Made by a program: the position numbers and the translations under genes
Notes under the pieces: generated by a model
What the model saw: only the letters and a program-made list of their open reading frames with translations
Told to the model about the DNA's origin: nothing
The model's database searches: none
NCBI GenBank assembly: GCA_033717875.1
Contig: JADDKJ010000023.1
Coordinates: forward strand, 1 to 53,296
DNA length: 53,296 bases
From: SBBG01 sp033717875
Lineage (GTDB): Bacteria > Pseudomonadota > Gammaproteobacteria > Ga0077554 > Ga007554
Reading direction: 5' to 3'
Part shown: positions 46,457-53,296 of the stretch, piece after piece
How the letters are laid out: every line of letters starts with the position of its first letter
Numbering within the stretch: the first letter of the stretch is position 1

Positions 46457-47821
46457 TCAAGTTTTTCCTTCATCCACTGCCCGTGCAAGATCATGCAAGG
46501 CTTTCGACACGGTAACAGGATAGATCGGTGCGGGTTCCAATCCGCGCAGCACCACGGGCAGGTGTCGCAGCTCCGTGGCGGCGCGCTGGCGTATCTCTGC
46601 CAGTGGCTCAGGTGGTGCAAGGCGCAGGCCGTTCCGCATCACGGGCTGGATCAGCGCCTGTCCTTCGCAGCGGTCGTCTTCCAGCGTCAGAATATCCCCG
46701 GCGAACAGCCCGTGCTCGTCATAAAAACGATAGACCTGTTTGCGCCCCGGCCAGGTGGCTTTGCCCTCGGAGCGTTTGCGCCGGGCACGTCCCGCGTATT
46801 CCTGGAGCTTGTAGGCGCAATCTAGATAAGGAGCGTCGGCGGAGGTGTCGACGCGGGTGCCGATGCCGTAGCCGTCGATGGGCGCGTTCTGCTGTTTGAG
46901 CGTTCGCAGTGCATATTCATCGAGATTGCCGCTGGCGAAAATATGCACTGACCGCAGCCCGCCGCCATCCAGGATGCGCCGCACCTTGCACGCGTGGTCG
47001 GCGAGGTCGCCGCTGTCCAGGCGCACTGCCCGGATGGCGATGCCACGCTGCTTCAGGCGCGGTGCGAGGCGTACCACCTTTTCCGCGGCGGCTTCGGTGT
47101 CGTAGGTGTCGATCAGCAGCGTGACATTGTCCGGTTGCGCCAAAGAAAAATGCTCGAAGGCGGTGGCTTCATCGTCATGCGCCTGGACAAAGGAATGGGC
47201 CATGGTGCCGTAAATGGGAATGTCGAAGGCCATGCCTGCCAGGACGGCGGACGTGCCATGGAAACCAGCGAGATAGCTCGCCCGCGCCGCAAGCAGCCCG
47301 GCCTCGGCGCCGTGGGCGCGGCGCAGTCCGAAGTCGATGAGCAGCTCGCCTGGCGCCACCAGCGCCGAGCGTGCCGCCTTGGAGGCGATCAGGGTCTGGA
47401 AGTGCAGCAAATTGATCAGGCGGGTTTCCACCAATTGCGCTTCGGGCAGAGGCGCGGTCACTCGCAGGATCGGCTCGCTGGGGAAGAACACCGTGCCTTC
47501 CGGCATGGCGTGGACATCGCCGGTGAAACGCAGTCCCGCCAGGTGATCGATAAATTCCTTGCTGAAGCGCCTGCTTCTGTCCAACCAGTCCAGTTCCTCC
47601 GGGGCAAAGCGCAATCGTTCAAGAAACTCCAGCGCCTGTTCCAGACCGGCGGCGAGAAGGAAGTTGCGGTCGTCGGGCAGCTTGCGGACGAAGAATTCGA
47701 ATACGGCGGTGTCGATCATGTCCTGTTCGAAATAGCCCTGCAGCATGGTAAGCTGGTACAGGTCAGTGAGCAAGGCTTGTCCTGAGCCTGCCGAATAAGT
47801 GCTGGCTTGAGGGCTGATCAT
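46457..47821 (-). CDS. pncB: Nicotinate phosphoribosyltransferase
   Basis: 454 residues, the longer NAPRTase clade. The N-terminus LLTDLYQLTMLQGYFEQDM and AVFEFFVRKLPDDRNFLLAAG, the substrate-loop region FHGTSAVLAGMAFDIPIYGT with the catalytic histidine in MAHSFVQAH, and IRAVRLDSGDLADHA are characteristic. It makes nicotinate mononucleotide from nicotinate and PRPP, the first salvage step after nicotinamidase. The start codon overlaps the pncA stop by 4 bases (ATGA), so nicotinamide is passed through the pair pncA-pncB. Confidence 0.95.
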   Translation of the reverse strand: MISPQASTYSAGSGQALLTDLYQLTMLQGYFEQDMIDTAVFEFFVRKLPDDRNFLLAAGLEQALEFLERLRFAPEELDWLDRSRRFSKEFIDHLAGLRFTGDVHAMPEGTVFFPSEPILRVTAPLPEAQLVETRLINLLHFQTLIASKAARSALVAPGELLIDFGLRRAHGAEAGLLAARASYLAGFHGTSAVLAGMAFDIPIYGTMAHSFVQAHDDEATAFEHFSLAQPDNVTLLIDTYDTEAAAEKVVRLAPRLKQRGIAIRAVRLDSGDLADHACKVRRILDGGGLRSVHIFASGNLDEYALRTLKQQNAPIDGYGIGTRVDTSADAPYLDCAYKLQEYAGRARRKRSEGKATWPGRKQVYRFYDEHGLFAGDILTLEDDRCEGQALIQPVMRNGLRLAPPEPLAEIRQRAATELRHLPVVLRGLEPAPIYPVTVSKALHDLARAVDEGKT

Positions 47822-48438
47822 GACAACATTTTCCGCTCTACCGGGACCGCCCCCTGAGCTATCATGGCGCGCTCTGCTTTCACGCCATCATTGGGTTGCA
47901 CGTTGACGGCACGGATCGCGTCTTCCAGCAAAAATACCTGATAGCCATGAGAGCGGGCATCCTTCACCGTATTGAACACGCAGTAATCGGTCGCCAGTCC
48001 CCCGATGAACAGTCGTTTCACTGCGGCAGCGCGCAGCCTGGCATCCAGATCCGTGCCTTCGAATCCCGAGTAAGCATCCTTGTCCGCTTGTGTGGCCTTG
48101 GAGATGATGGTTGCCGACGGCAATAATTGCAAACCGGCTGCGAACTGCGCGCCTGGGGTGTTTGCAATGCAATGCGGCGGCCACGGCCCGCCCTGTGGCT
48201 GGAAGGAGCAGTGGTCGGCAGGATGCCAGTCGCGCGTGGCATAGACAGGCAATGACCTTGCCTGAAAGGCCGCGATGTACCGATTCAACACTGCCACCAC
48301 CTCGTCGCCATGCGGCACGGCAAGGCTCCCGCCGGGCAGGAAGTCGTTTTGCACATCGACGACGATCAGCGCATCACCTGGTTGCAGATGCACGACTTGG
48401 GGTGGGTTGTTGATTGGCCTGGGATTGGGTGTGTTCAT
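47818..48438 (-). CDS. pncA: Nicotinamidase / isochorismatase-family hydrolase
   Basis: 206 residues. The nicotinamidase catalytic triad is visible: D28 in VVDVQNDF, K114 in ISKATQ and C153 in ATDYCVFNT; metal-site residues are in TRDWHPADHCSF. GGPWPPHCI is also typical. The enzyme deaminates nicotinamide to nicotinate in the cytosol. ATG 48438 follows AAGGAGGGACAAAC, an excellent Shine-Dalgarno; a longer in-frame start at 48513 is rejected. It is translationally coupled to pncB and divergent from relA. Confidence 0.94.
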   Translation of the reverse strand: MNTPNPRPINNPPQVVHLQPGDALIVVDVQNDFLPGGSLAVPHGDEVVAVLNRYIAAFQARSLPVYATRDWHPADHCSFQPQGGPWPPHCIANTPGAQFAAGLQLLPSATIISKATQADKDAYSGFEGTDLDARLRAAAVKRLFIGGLATDYCVFNTVKDARSHGYQVFLLEDAIRAVNVQPNDGVKAERAMIAQGAVPVERKMLS

Positions 48439-48565
48439 TGTTTGTCCCTCCTTCTGCGGATCATTGAAGCGTAACACCCGGCCCCGCGGGTTGCCAGATG
48501 CGGCATAACGCAATTAGCTTTCGGTTGTCATACCCTATTGATAGGTCTTTCCGGAATTCATCGAC

Positions 48566-50767
48566 ATGGTTAGCGTTACCGACAAAAATACCGGCATCTC
48601 CAGTAAAGAGGCCATAAACCTCGATGCCTGGCTAGACTCGCTTGCCGCCAGCCGGACGCCGCAAGAGATGAAGATTATCGAGCGCACCTGCCGCCTGGTG
48701 GAGCAGGCGTATGTTTCGGGTGCGCCTGGCGTTCAGCATGCGGTCGCCACGGCAAGCATCCTCGCCGCTCTTAATATGGATCACGAAGCCATTGTCGCCG
48801 CGCTCTTGCACAATGCCGTGGAGGATGCTGTTGTTTCTCTGGTGCAGGTCGAATCGCAATTCGGTGCGACTGTCGCCAGCCTGGTTGATGGCGCCGCCAG
48901 AATGGATGACATCCGGTTGTTCCAGAGTTTGCCGGAACGTCACAAAAAAGAGCGCCATCAGACCGAGGCGCTGCGCAAGATGCTGCTCGCCATGGTGGAG
49001 GATGTGCGGATTGTTCTCATCAAACTGGCGGACCGCATCCACAACATGCGCACCCTGGGCGCTCTGCCCGAGGATGAGCGCCAGCGCATCGCCCGGGAGA
49101 CTCTCGACGTCTACGCACCGCTCGCCAATCGGCTCGGGATGTGGCAGCTCAAATGGGAGCTGGAAGACCTGTCTCTGCGCTATCTGGAACCGGTCACCTA
49201 TAAACAGATCGCCGCCATGGTCAGCGAACGGCGCATCGACCGCGAGCAGTACATCACGCGCTTTGTGGCGACACTGAAGACGGAGTTGGCCAAAACGGGT
49301 ATCGAAGCGGAGGTGAAGGGGCGACCCAAGCATATCTACAGTATCTGGCGAAAGATGCAGCGCAAACATCTGGATTACAGTCAGGTCTATGACGTGCGCG
49401 CGGTGCGCGTGCTGGTCAACTCGATCGCCGAGTGTTACGCGGCCTTGGGCATCGTCCATGCTCTATGGCCATACATCCCCGGCCAATTCGACGACTATAT
49501 CGCCACGCCCAAGGAGAACAACTACCGTTCTATCCATACAGCCATCATTGGGCCGGAGGGTAAGACGGTGGAGGTGCAGATCCGCACCCACGATATGCAC
49601 CAGCATGCCGAGCTGGGGGTGGCGGCCCATTGGCGATACAAGGAGGGCGCGGCGGCGGATGCCGGCTTCGATCGCAAGGTCAATCTGTTGCGGGAATTGC
49701 TGGAGTGGAAGCGCGACATCGAGGAGGCTGGCGAGGCCGGGGAAACGGTGCGCGCCGACATCTTCGAGGATCGAGTGTATGTCTTTACCCCCAAGGGCAA
49801 TATCGTGGACCTGCCGGTAGGCGCCACGCCGCTGGACTTTGCCTATCAGATCCACACCGATCTCGGCCACCGCTGCCGCGGCGCCAAGGTGAACGGCCAG
49901 ATGGTGCCGCTCACCTACAGACTGCAATCGGGCGAGCAGGTGGAAATTCTTTCCGTCAAACGCGGCGACCCGAGCCGCGACTGGCTCAACGTGCATCTCG
50001 GCTACCTCAAGACCGCGCGTGCGCGCAGCAAGGTTCAATACTGGTTTCGCCAGCAGCGCCATGAGGAAAACATCGATGCCGGCCGCGCCGCTCTGGAACG
50101 GGAGTTCCAGCGCCTGGGTCTGACAGGCATCAGCCATGAGACCTTGGCGCAGCGCCTGGGTTATTCCAAGACCGATGACTTCCTGGCCGCGCTCGGGCGT
50201 CACGACATCAAGACTGCGCAGATTATCCACGCCATCGAGGACATCCTGCGTTCGAAAAAAGCGGCGGAAGAACCCGCGCTGCCCGTGCACGCCCCCGCGC
50301 CGAAGCCCGTGGGCGGCGGCGATGTTCAGATCCTCGGCGTGGGCAATCTGCTGACCCAGATGGCCGGGTGCTGCAAGCCCGTGCCCGGCGAGCCGGTGGC
50401 CGGCTTCATCACCCGCGGCCGCGGCGTGACCATCCACCGGCGCGATTGCCGCAATCTTCTGCGTCTGTCGGAAGCCGCGCCGCAACGTGTCGTCCAGGTC
50501 GACTGGGGCAAGACAACGCACGCCACCTATCCCGTGGACATCCACATCACCGCCTTCGACCGTCAGGGATTGTTGCGGGACATCAGCGCCGTGCTGGCCA
50601 ACGAAGAAATCAACGTCATCGCGGTGAACACCCTCTCGAACAAAAAGAACCACACCGCGCGCATGACGATCACGGTGGAGATTTCCGATCTGGAATCGTT
50701 GAGCCGGGTGCTGGCCAAGATCGGCCAGTTGCCGAATGTGCATGAGGTTTGGAGGCAGGGGCGGTGA
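48566..50767 (+). CDS. relA: RelA-type (p)ppGpp synthetase with degenerate hydrolase site
   Basis: 733 residues of the long RSH type: an HD-like hydrolase domain (about 40-190), synthetase domain (about 240-370) with YDVRAVRVLV, QFDDYIATPKENNYRS (307-321) and EVQIRT (336-341), then TGS (about 390-450, VFTPKGNIVDLPVGATPLDF), zinc-finger-like and ACT domains. The HD motif is HN (H82-N83), so a metal ligand of the hydrolase is lost while H58 and D156 remain. The acidic FDD of the substrate motif is of the RelA (EXDD) rather than the bifunctional RXKD type. It should therefore make ppGpp when ribosomes stall. A distinct spoT is not in the window. Confidence 0.93.
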   Translation: MVSVTDKNTGISSKEAINLDAWLDSLAASRTPQEMKIIERTCRLVEQAYVSGAPGVQHAVATASILAALNMDHEAIVAALLHNAVEDAVVSLVQVESQFGATVASLVDGAARMDDIRLFQSLPERHKKERHQTEALRKMLLAMVEDVRIVLIKLADRIHNMRTLGALPEDERQRIARETLDVYAPLANRLGMWQLKWELEDLSLRYLEPVTYKQIAAMVSERRIDREQYITRFVATLKTELAKTGIEAEVKGRPKHIYSIWRKMQRKHLDYSQVYDVRAVRVLVNSIAECYAALGIVHALWPYIPGQFDDYIATPKENNYRSIHTAIIGPEGKTVEVQIRTHDMHQHAELGVAAHWRYKEGAAADAGFDRKVNLLRELLEWKRDIEEAGEAGETVRADIFEDRVYVFTPKGNIVDLPVGATPLDFAYQIHTDLGHRCRGAKVNGQMVPLTYRLQSGEQVEILSVKRGDPSRDWLNVHLGYLKTARARSKVQYWFRQQRHEENIDAGRAALEREFQRLGLTGISHETLAQRLGYSKTDDFLAALGRHDIKTAQIIHAIEDILRSKKAAEEPALPVHAPAPKPVGGGDVQILGVGNLLTQMAGCCKPVPGEPVAGFITRGRGVTIHRRDCRNLLRLSEAAPQRVVQVDWGKTTHATYPVDIHITAFDRQGLLRDISAVLANEEINVIAVNTLSNKKNHTARMTITVEISDLESLSRVLAKIGQLPNVHEVWRQGR

Positions 50768-50845
50768 CCAGAGCGCATCGGTTTATTTTCAAAGAAAACA
50801 GGCGCAATATTAGAAGCGGTCAACAACACCAGAGAGGACGCTATT

Positions 50846-51298
50846 ATGATGAACCGGATATTGCCATTCGTGATGGCGGCAACATTGGCTGTGCCGTTCG
50901 CGGTGTCAGCGGAGTCTGACCATCACAAGGAACAGGGCGCGGGCGCGCATAAAGAACATGGTCACAGCGGTTCCGCTCACCATTTTTCCGACCATTGGGC
51001 AAAAACATTGAGCGACGACCAGAAAGCCCGCGTGGACGTGATGCACCTCAAACTCGACCGCGAGTTGGGTGTGTTGAAGGCGCAAGTCGAGTTGATGCAA
51101 AAAGAGATCAATGCGTTGGCGGCGCAGGATAATGCGGACATGAGCGCGATCAACAAAAAGATCGATGAATTGATGGGCGTGAAAAAGCAGATCATGCGCG
51201 CCCGCTACGCGCATATTCTGGAAATGCGCGCGGCGCTGACGCCGGCGCAGCGTGTCTCGTATGATATGGATACGCTGGGGCTCAGTGGTGTGAAGTGA
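50846..51298 (+). CDS. Spy/CpxP/ZraP-like periplasmic protein
   Basis: 150 residues with a signal peptide (MMNRILPFVMAATLAVPFAVSA) and a His-rich mature start (DHHKEQGAGAHKEHGHSGSA), then helices ending in the family LTPAQR motif (MRAALTPAQRVSYDMDTLGL). This resembles Spy and ZraP, periplasmic chaperones or metal-binding stress proteins, with the helical region LDRELGVLKAQVELMQKEIN. ATG 50846 follows GAGAGGACGCTATT. It is 78 bases behind relA on the same strand but has its own leader. Metal specificity is unknown. Confidence 0.85.
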   Translation: MMNRILPFVMAATLAVPFAVSAESDHHKEQGAGAHKEHGHSGSAHHFSDHWAKTLSDDQKARVDVMHLKLDRELGVLKAQVELMQKEINALAAQDNADMSAINKKIDELMGVKKQIMRARYAHILEMRAALTPAQRVSYDMDTLGLSGVK

Positions 51299-51315
51299 TT
51301 TTTTGAATGGAAAGC

Positions 51316-52506
51316 TTATTCCCGCTCTCGCTCCCCGAGCAGAGCATACACCACCCGATACATGCGCCAGAAATCGGGCAGGTCCTGTCTCCAGAATTCC
51401 CAGGAGAAATAGCGCCAGCCCTTCGGCTCGACATGGATCAGGCTGCCGACCAAGACCAGGCTGACTTGCGTTTCGGACACGGCATGGGCGAGGGCGATGC
51501 TCTCGGTGTAGGGGATGATGTTGTCGTTGCGGTCGGCGATGAGCGATAGCCGCGCCTTGAGACGGGTGAGGTCTTTGCCGGCCAGTGTCAGGTTTGCCAT
51601 GTCCGCTCTGACCGGCGCGGGCAGGGTCGCCATCAATGAGGCTACCCGTGCCGGGTCGGTATTGGTCAGCAGGTCATAGATGGCTCGCCCCTCTGGCCCC
51701 AATTGCGGGGCAAGGTGTGAGATGTCGCCTCTCATGTCCCGCAACTTGAGGCGCACCATCTGATCCAGGACGGCGCGGTCCCGCGGGCTGTGCAGATAGT
51801 CTTCACTGCTATTCACGAACACCCATTTGCCGTAGGGATTGGGCTGCATGTGTCGCCATTGCCCACCTTCCTGAAAATAGCCGGTGGTGAAGAAGGTGAC
51901 GACGTTTACAAGATCATGATAGCCGCCTACCCCGACAATAAAGAGTATTTTGTCGCGCACGTCTTCTTCAAGTCCGGCCAGCACCGCCAGTCCCACCGCA
52001 TAGCTGAAGGAGATCACACCCGCTCGTCCTTGTGGAGCAAGATCCCGGCGATGGGCGAGGTGGCTGATGGCATCGGCCACCTCCCGCGCATCGGAGGGAC
52101 GCACCCGTATCTCCCGGAAGCCAGGCATCTCCGGCACGAGCACCGCGAAGCGGGCACGCGCCAGGGTATGGGCGAGAGCGATCAGGCGCGGGTCATTCTT
52201 GCCTTCGGGCACAACGCCGGGGACCAGCACGATGCCTGCCGCAGGTGCGCCATCGCCTGGCAGATAGAGATCGCCGCGATGCGATCCTGTGGCAGTGCTG
52301 TAAGCGATGGGTGTGCGTGTGGGAGGGGGGGTAATGCTTTTCAAGTGGCTCGGCGCAGCGGCGGAATTGATGTCGGCGAGGACCAGAAGCGATTCATAGG
52401 CGCGAAGGGGTTGCCAGTACCATGTGACAAGCAGGAGAGTGATGAATCCAGCCCACCATGCGACTTGGCGTTTCCGGGGATGTTTCAATGGGGCGGGTGT
52501 AACCAT
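51316..52506 (-). CDS. Membrane-anchored alpha/beta-hydrolase-fold protein
   Basis: 396 residues: an N-terminal membrane helix (WWAGFITLLLVTWYW, about 15-30) and an alpha/beta-hydrolase domain with GIVLVPGVVPEGKNDPRL (oxyanion strand), the nucleophile elbow candidate GVISFSYAVGLAVLAG (S in SFSYA, not a clean G-x-S-x-G), and a late LIADRNDNIIPYTESIALAH with the acid. The likely histidine is in GSLIHVEPKGW. It looks like a secreted-face esterase or lipase-like enzyme of unknown substrate. ATG 52506 is chosen; upstream in-frame residues come from the insertion sequence next door. Confidence 0.82.
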   Translation of the reverse strand: MVTPAPLKHPRKRQVAWWAGFITLLLVTWYWQPLRAYESLLVLADINSAAAPSHLKSITPPPTRTPIAYSTATGSHRGDLYLPGDGAPAAGIVLVPGVVPEGKNDPRLIALAHTLARARFAVLVPEMPGFREIRVRPSDAREVADAISHLAHRRDLAPQGRAGVISFSYAVGLAVLAGLEEDVRDKILFIVGVGGYHDLVNVVTFFTTGYFQEGGQWRHMQPNPYGKWVFVNSSEDYLHSPRDRAVLDQMVRLKLRDMRGDISHLAPQLGPEGRAIYDLLTNTDPARVASLMATLPAPVRADMANLTLAGKDLTRLKARLSLIADRNDNIIPYTESIALAHAVSETQVSLVLVGSLIHVEPKGWRYFSWEFWRQDLPDFWRMYRVVYALLGERERE

Positions 52507-52537
52507 GGGGTTCTCAAAGTCCGCTATACGGGGTAAG

Positions 52538-52604
52538 TGTCCAAGTCTCTTTGAAATATAGCCGATGATGTCGGCGTTTTTCAAGATAGTTGTCACCGTT
52601 TCTT
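52538..52604 (-). mobile_element. 3' non-coding end of the IS3-type element
   Basis: Between the transposase stop (52605) and a TG-initiated terminus (TGTCCAAGTC at 52538) lie about 67 bases, including the small hairpin GCCGATGATGTCGGC (52561-52575). IS3-family elements end in 5'-TG...CA-3', which suits a boundary at 52538, 31 bases upstream of the hydrolase start. The partner end is outside the window, so the boundary is an estimate. Confidence 0.5.
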
Positions 52605-53296
52605 TCATGCGGCCTGAGCCTGTTGGCTGGCCGATTTTTCCGGGTTGAGCCAAACACTCTGCGGCAATGACCAGTCTCGGATCGAGCGGCTCCAGCGTTG
52701 CGGATTTCTGGCCCGTGCCGCTTCATAGATTTCGGTGCGCCGCTTCATGATGTCCTCGGCCTGCGCGCTGTGGCGCTGCTCGGGTGTGACGAAGTTTAAC
52801 CCGCTGTGCCGGTGCTCGCAGTTGTACCAGCCCACAAAGCGCATCACCCAGGCGCGCGCTTCCTCCAGCGTGGCGAAGCCTTCTGTGGGGTATTCCGGAC
52901 GGTATTTGCAGGTCCGGAACACGCTCTCCGCATAGGCGTTGTCGTTCGACACCCGCGGCCGGCTGTGCGCGGGTGTGACGCCCAGCCATTGCAAGGTCGA
53001 CAGCAGGGTCGCCGACTTCATCGGCGAGCCGTTGTCGGCGTGCAGTACCAGGGGTTCCCGCCAGGGCTGGACCGCTTCGCCGAGGACGGTGCGGCGCAGC
53101 AGGGTGGCGGCGTGCTCCCCCGTCTCGGTGGCCTGCACTTCCCAGCCGACGATCTTGCGGCTGTAGAGGTCCAGGATCAGGTACAGGTAGAAGTACAGCC
53201 CCCGGACCCGGGTCGGCAGGTAGGTGATGTCCCAGCACCATACCTGGTTCGGCCCCGTCGCCTCATGGCTGGTCGGCTCCTTGCGGCTGGGCGCAT
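52605..53296 (-). CDS. IS3-family transposase, C-terminal part with rve core (partial)
   Basis: The frame runs off the right edge of the window, so only the last 230 residues are visible. The DDE triad is present: D in NQVWCWDITYLPTRV, D in LVLHADNGSPM and, 35 residues further, E in NDNAYAESVFRT, the D-35-E spacing of IS3/retroviral integrases. GLYFYLYLILDLYSRKIVGW is typical of the rve fold. It catalyses strand transfer of the element. The part seen has no stop, so the copy may be complete outside the window. Confidence 0.93.
   Translation of the reverse strand, partial: APSRKEPTSHEATGPNQVWCWDITYLPTRVRGLYFYLYLILDLYSRKIVGWEVQATETGEHAATLLRRTVLGEAVQPWREPLVLHADNGSPMKSATLLSTLQWLGVTPAHSRPRVSNDNAYAESVFRTCKYRPEYPTEGFATLEEARAWVMRFVGWYNCEHRHSGLNFVTPEQRHSAQAEDIMKRRTEIYEAARARNPQRWSRSIRDWSLPQSVWLNPEKSASQQAQAA

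Noticed and set aside
1..53296. CRISPR arrays, rRNA, tRNA, prophage or restriction systems
   Set aside because: I found no regularly spaced repeats, tRNA-like cloverleaf ends, rRNA segments or phage/defence genes anywhere in the window.

Overview
The window reads as a stretch of chromosome from a Gammaproteobacterium of fairly high GC content. The evidence is the set of housekeeping neighbours (prfB with its programmed frameshift, lysS, glnA-glnL-glnG with NtrC/sigma-54 sites, trmL, lptM-lysA, relA, lon). No rRNA, tRNA or CRISPR array was seen, and I cannot fix the genus. Metal efflux, an Fnr-type box and a hemerythrin suggest an environmental bacterium that meets copper/silver and low oxygen. 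The window is bounded by pieces of two different insertion sequences: an ISL3-type transposase tail at the left and an IS3-type transposase at the right.

Layout. 1-4713 (+): ISL3 end, yajQ, a DsbC-type disulfide isomerase, a cyclic-nucleotide-binding protein, prfB and lysS. 4894-6653: an outer-membrane barrel gene (-) and an unknown gene (+), then a MITE-like inverted repeat. 7019-12167 (+): nitrogen control, with glnA behind a sigma-54 promoter and NtrC sites, then glnL-glnG and trmL. 12217-15531 (-): lysA with the tiny lipoprotein gene lptM, a TrpD2/YbiB protein and a Bax-inhibitor-1 membrane protein.

15713-27494 holds two exopolysaccharide loci facing each other with 7 bp between them. 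On the plus strand, four tightly coupled genes encode a stand-alone receiver, a YaiO-type outer-membrane barrel, a membrane-anchored HEAT-repeat protein and a processive family-2 glycosyltransferase. On the minus strand is a compact cellulose operon (bcsA-bcsB-bcsZ-bcsC) with a c-di-GMP-binding PilZ domain on BcsA. The four-gene locus is the best candidate for a little-described system here.

27777-36204 (-) is a copper/silver defence island: a His/Cys-rich secreted protein, a DUF2231 membrane protein with a very His-rich tail, a c-type cytochrome lipoprotein, CusC-CusB-CusA, a CusF-like chaperone and a Met/His-rich periplasmic protein. A run of strong hairpins separates cusA from cusF. 36306-37455 (-) holds a hemerythrin and a glycine-zipper lipoprotein behind a perfect Fnr-type box placed as in a class II activated promoter. 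37488-40277 (-) is one polypeptide with ACP, AMP-ligase and PlsC acyltransferase domains.

40605-43478 is a decayed or accessory patch: a 3'-truncated tag gene joined by deletion to a 5'-truncated ATPase pseudogene, then YCII, GNAT and PhyH proteins. 43527-48438 (-) has lon, an Hsp20 and the NAD-salvage pair pncA-pncB. 48566-51298 (+) has relA and a Spy-like periplasmic protein; a membrane-anchored hydrolase gene (-) next to the IS3 element closes the window. Palindromic repeats built on a GTAGGGTGCG-type core sit in at least six intergenic gaps.
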